25,830 nt of DNA. Source: Flammeovirgaceae bacterium UBA6059. Lineage in GTDB: Bacteria; Bacteroidota; Bacteroidia; Cytophagales; Cyclobacteriaceae. Position 1 is the first letter of the stretch; each line of letters starts with the position of its first letter. Below, in pieces: positions 23,905-25,830 of the stretch. The stretch lies in assembly GCA_002435755.1 (NCBI GenBank), contig DIYH01000029.1, positions 1 to 25,830 on the forward strand, in the 5' to 3' direction. The notes below the pieces were generated by a model. It was not told the origin of the DNA, made no database searches, and saw nothing but the letters and a program-made list of their open reading frames with translations. The translations under genes and the position numbers were made by a program.

Positions 23905-24546
23905 TTATCCTCCTGACGCTTTATTAGGTTCTGCAATTGAGATCGCTCTTGGTATTCCCTGTCTCGCCCTATCGTACATTCGATCCTGATCGGGATCCTT
24001 ACGATCAAGCTGCAAAAACTCCTGGGCCGTGATACCAACTCTCTCGCCGTATACTTCATTGTATGCAGCATTGATCTCATCCAAAACCTGTACAAACAGT
24101 TCATAACTCGTACCTCTGTCCGCCTTGAAACTTACTACAGCCTCCGTAGGATCATCAGAGTAATCTGCTCTTCTTCCATTGGCATTGATGTAGTTCTTTA
24201 CGTTAGGAGGCATTGAGTTGTAAATACCTATACCTTCTTCTCCTGGACTTCCAAAGTTAAGTACGAAGGTTTTCACCATCTCCTTCAACTCTGTCACATC
24301 TTCTAGAGGCTCATCCTCAACCAACAACCTATCCTGAGAGTTAGCTAAGATCTTGAAGATATTTCTATCATTCTTAGTTACCTCCGGAGGTGGTTGGTTT
24401 GGGTCTGGCTTTGGTGGCAGCAGCATTGCAATACCTTTGTCATTTGCGATCGTTGTAGTAACCAGGAAGAAGATCAACAAAAGAAAGGCTATGTCTGCCA
24501 TAGAGCCAGAGTTCACTTCCGTGCTTGGTCTATTGCCTTTGGCCAT
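23905..24546 (-). CDS. ExbD/TolR-family protein, first copy, long form
   Basis: A 213-residue ExbD with the helix 'SMADIAFLLLIFFLVTTTIA' (about 15-34) and the conserved aspartate D18. A proline-rich stretch follows ('LLPPKPDPNQPPPEV', about 42-56). It is longer than the usual 130-150 residues: a charged C-terminal extension ('LDRKDPDQDRMYDRARQGI', about 180-198) continues past the normal periplasmic domain. Its ATG overlaps the stop of the 107-residue membrane protein gene (TAATG), so translation is coupled. It is presumed to work with the ExbB homologue at 24889-25740 and the second ExbD. Confidence 0.93.
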   Translation of the reverse strand: MAKGNRPSTEVNSGSMADIAFLLLIFFLVTTTIANDKGIAMLLPPKPDPNQPPPEVTKNDRNIFKILANSQDRLLVEDEPLEDVTELKEMVKTFVLNFGSPGEEGIGIYNSMPPNVKNYINANGRRADYSDDPTEAVVSFKADRGTSYELFVQVLDEINAAYNEVYGERVGITAQEFLQLDRKDPDQDRMYDRARQGIPRAISIAEPNKASGG

Positions 24547-24869
24547 TATCTAATAACTTTAGAAAGCTCTGTAAACACAATTCCGACAATTGCCACGAGT
24601 GTAAGAATATACATCATGGTCAACGATCCCCCTATGAACTTAGAAAGACTGGCGTCTACACCAAACTCAACGTAAGAGGGCAAAACTTCACTTCCCGACA
24701 GGCCATATCCTATACCAAACACTACCAACAATGCTACAAGTCCAATACCAGACTTAGCAAGACTCGAAGGGTCACTAAGGGACTGTATTAATGGAAGTAC
24801 CACAGCAGCAACTGCCGCTATGATAGTTAGGATGTATGCCGCGTATAATGCAATATCTATAGTATCCAT
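24546..24869 (-). CDS. Small three-helix membrane protein in the exbB-exbD operon
   Basis: A 107-residue protein with three predicted membrane helices (about 4-28, 42-60, 82-102) and no enzyme motif. The short loop 'LSGSEVLPSYVEFGVDASLSKF' lies between helices 2 and 3. It sits between exbB and the first exbD, 19 bases after exbB, and shares a TAATG junction with exbD, so it is produced in step with them. I take it as a conserved accessory subunit of this Bacteroidota motor cassette, but its role is unknown to me. The reading frame is well supported by coupling and by membrane-like composition. Confidence 0.85.
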   Translation of the reverse strand: MDTIDIALYAAYILTIIAAVAAVVLPLIQSLSDPSSLAKSGIGLVALLVVFGIGYGLSGSEVLPSYVEFGVDASLSKFIGGSLTMMYILTLVAIVGIVFTELSKVIR

Positions 24870-24888
24870 ATCTTCTTCAGTTTAATGA

Positions 24889-25740
24889 TTACTTAGAAGA
24901 AAGGTTATGCTTTACGAGGATATCAACAAGGGAGATAGAAGCATCTTCCATGCTGTTTACCAATCCGTCAATTTTAGAAATCAAGTAGTTGTAAAATAAC
25001 TGAAGAATAACCGCCACGATAAGGCCACCTACAGTAGTCAAAAGTGCGATCTTAATACCACCAGCTACCAATGATGGAGATACGTCACCAGCTTCAGCGA
25101 TAGCGTCAAATGCACCGATCATACCAATTACAGTACCCATGAAACCAAGCATAGGTGCAAGAGAGATGAACAGGGAAATCCAAACCATGCCTCTTTCGAG
25201 TTTACCCATCTCTACAGAGCCATAAGCGATGATAGACTTCTCGACCATCTCAATACCTTCTGACATTCTCATCAAACCTTGAACGAAGATTGAAGCAACA
25301 GGACCTTTTGTGTTTTTGCAAACTTCTTTAGCAGCTTCTACACCACCTTTGCTAAGTGCGTCTTCAACTTTAGCAAGCAATTTCTTTACGTTGGTGGTTG
25401 CAAGGTTAAGAGTGATGATTCTCTCAATCGCAACAGCAAGACCGAGGATCAAACAAAGCAACACAATACCCATAAACTGCCATCCACCGGCGATGAATTG
25501 TTCTTTAATAGCTTGATGGAAAGTTTGCTCAGGCTCATCAGCTACCTCCTCGTAGGTCTCTACTGGAGTAGTTTCAGCAGGCTCTGGAGCAGGCTCCTCT
25601 TCCATGGCGGCCATATCTGTGCTATCTGTGGCCTCAGTCATTTCTTCAGTGGCTTGTTCAGTACCATCCTGAGCCATGACAGATTGGCTGCTGAATGAAA
25701 CTATGCTTACGAGCATCAATAGAGCGAATAACTTTTTCAT
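24889..25740 (-). CDS. ExbB/TolQ/MotA-family proton channel
   Basis: A 283-residue ExbB homologue. It begins with a cleavable signal peptide (MKKLFALLMLVSIVSFSSQSVMA) and an acidic Glu/Pro/Thr-rich stretch (about 24-72), both absent from E. coli ExbB but seen in Bacteroidota forms. Three membrane helices follow (about 86-107, 185-207, 225-250). The MotA/TolQ/ExbB core 'ISLAPMLGFMGTVIGMIGAFDAIA' spans helix 2, and 'GGIKIALLTTVGGLIVAV' helix 3, with the threonines that line the proton path. As first gene of the operon it supplies the pentameric channel for the two ExbD proteins downstream. A tRNA gene ends 70 bases upstream on the same strand. Confidence 0.94.
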   Translation of the reverse strand: MKKLFALLMLVSIVSFSSQSVMAQDGTEQATEEMTEATDSTDMAAMEEEPAPEPAETTPVETYEEVADEPEQTFHQAIKEQFIAGGWQFMGIVLLCLILGLAVAIERIITLNLATTNVKKLLAKVEDALSKGGVEAAKEVCKNTKGPVASIFVQGLMRMSEGIEMVEKSIIAYGSVEMGKLERGMVWISLFISLAPMLGFMGTVIGMIGAFDAIAEAGDVSPSLVAGGIKIALLTTVGGLIVAVILQLFYNYLISKIDGLVNSMEDASISLVDILVKHNLSSK

Positions 25741-25777
25741 AGTTCAAATTTTAGTTGCGTCTTGATTAAGGTTATAG

Positions 25778-25799
25778 TTATAAATTCGGTTTATAAATT
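25778..25799 (-). repeat. Short 13-bp-period direct repeat upstream of exbB
   Basis: TTATAAATT occurs at 25778-25786 and again at 25791-25799 in the 70-base gap between the tRNA end and exbB. It may be part of the promoter or a binding site; in DNA this AT-rich it may be chance. Confidence 0.3.
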
Positions 25800-25810
25800 T
25801 CTTCTTACAG

Positions 25811-25830
25811 CGGAGAGAGAGGGATTCGAA
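25811..25830 (-). tRNA. 3' end of a tRNA gene, probably tRNA-Ser
   Basis: Read on the minus strand the last 20 bases are TTCGAAT (T loop), CCCTC (T stem, 3' side), TCTCTCC (acceptor, 3' side) and G (discriminator, position 25811). The layout is exactly that of a tRNA 3' end. The G73 discriminator and this acceptor sequence suit tRNA-Ser. CCA is not encoded (CTG follows). The rest of the gene is outside the window. Confidence 0.8.

Noticed and set aside
1..25830. Mobile elements, prophage, integrons or CRISPR arrays
   Set aside because: I saw no transposase, integrase, phage structural gene, terminal repeats or spaced direct repeats.

Overview
The window looks like an ordinary chromosomal segment of a member of the Bacteroidota, most likely in or near the Cytophagales. 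Evidence: -7 elements of the type TAnnTTTG in front of two major genes, a fused alpha-beta 2-oxo acid dehydrogenase E1, a giant TamB-like protein, lipoproteins with short lipoboxes, and an ExbB/ExbD/ExbD cassette with an extra small membrane protein. Several starts are TTG or GTG, and base composition is even. I see no insertion sequence, prophage, CRISPR array or complete defence locus, and no clearly novel multi-gene system.

Layout. 1-1152: the 3' end of a DM13-domain gene and a predicted outer-membrane beta-barrel protein. 1252-3967: a sigma-54 response regulator and a histidine kinase, translationally coupled. 6757-3951 (minus): a tight run tsaD, smpB, a C40-peptidase-like gene that has lost its catalytic cysteine, and an HNH nuclease gene; its last gene overlaps the kinase gene tail to tail. 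6761-13600: a TamB-like giant starting 3 bp from tsaD in the opposite direction, then a DNA photolyase overlapping a DUF2027/Smr gene. 13677-15653: a small soluble protein of unknown function, the RNase P RNA gene rnpB, and a second sigma-54 response regulator that lacks a DNA-binding domain.

15640-17766: a very small lipoprotein gene on the minus strand, with its terminator inside the 3' end of the opposite regulator gene; a LuxE-like acyl-protein synthetase; and a divergent lipoprotein. 17777-21639: a fused E1 dehydrogenase and a divergent alanine dehydrogenase, separated by 323 bp with a TATATTTG element facing each way. 21636-23372 (minus): an HSDR_N-type nuclease-fold protein and an MFS permease. 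23395-25740 (minus): a four-gene ExbB/membrane protein/ExbD/ExbD operon with a strong terminator. The last 20 bases are the 3' end of a tRNA, probably tRNA-Ser.

Most genes are housekeeping: tRNA t6A modification, trans-translation, tRNA processing, envelope biogenesis, proton-driven envelope transport, carbon and amino-acid metabolism, and DNA repair. The points most worth a second look are the C40 pseudoenzyme, the Asp/Asn exchange in the cofactor site of the fused E1, the regulator without a DNA-binding domain beside rnpB, the 42-residue lipoprotein, and an inverted repeat touching the start of the first regulator gene.
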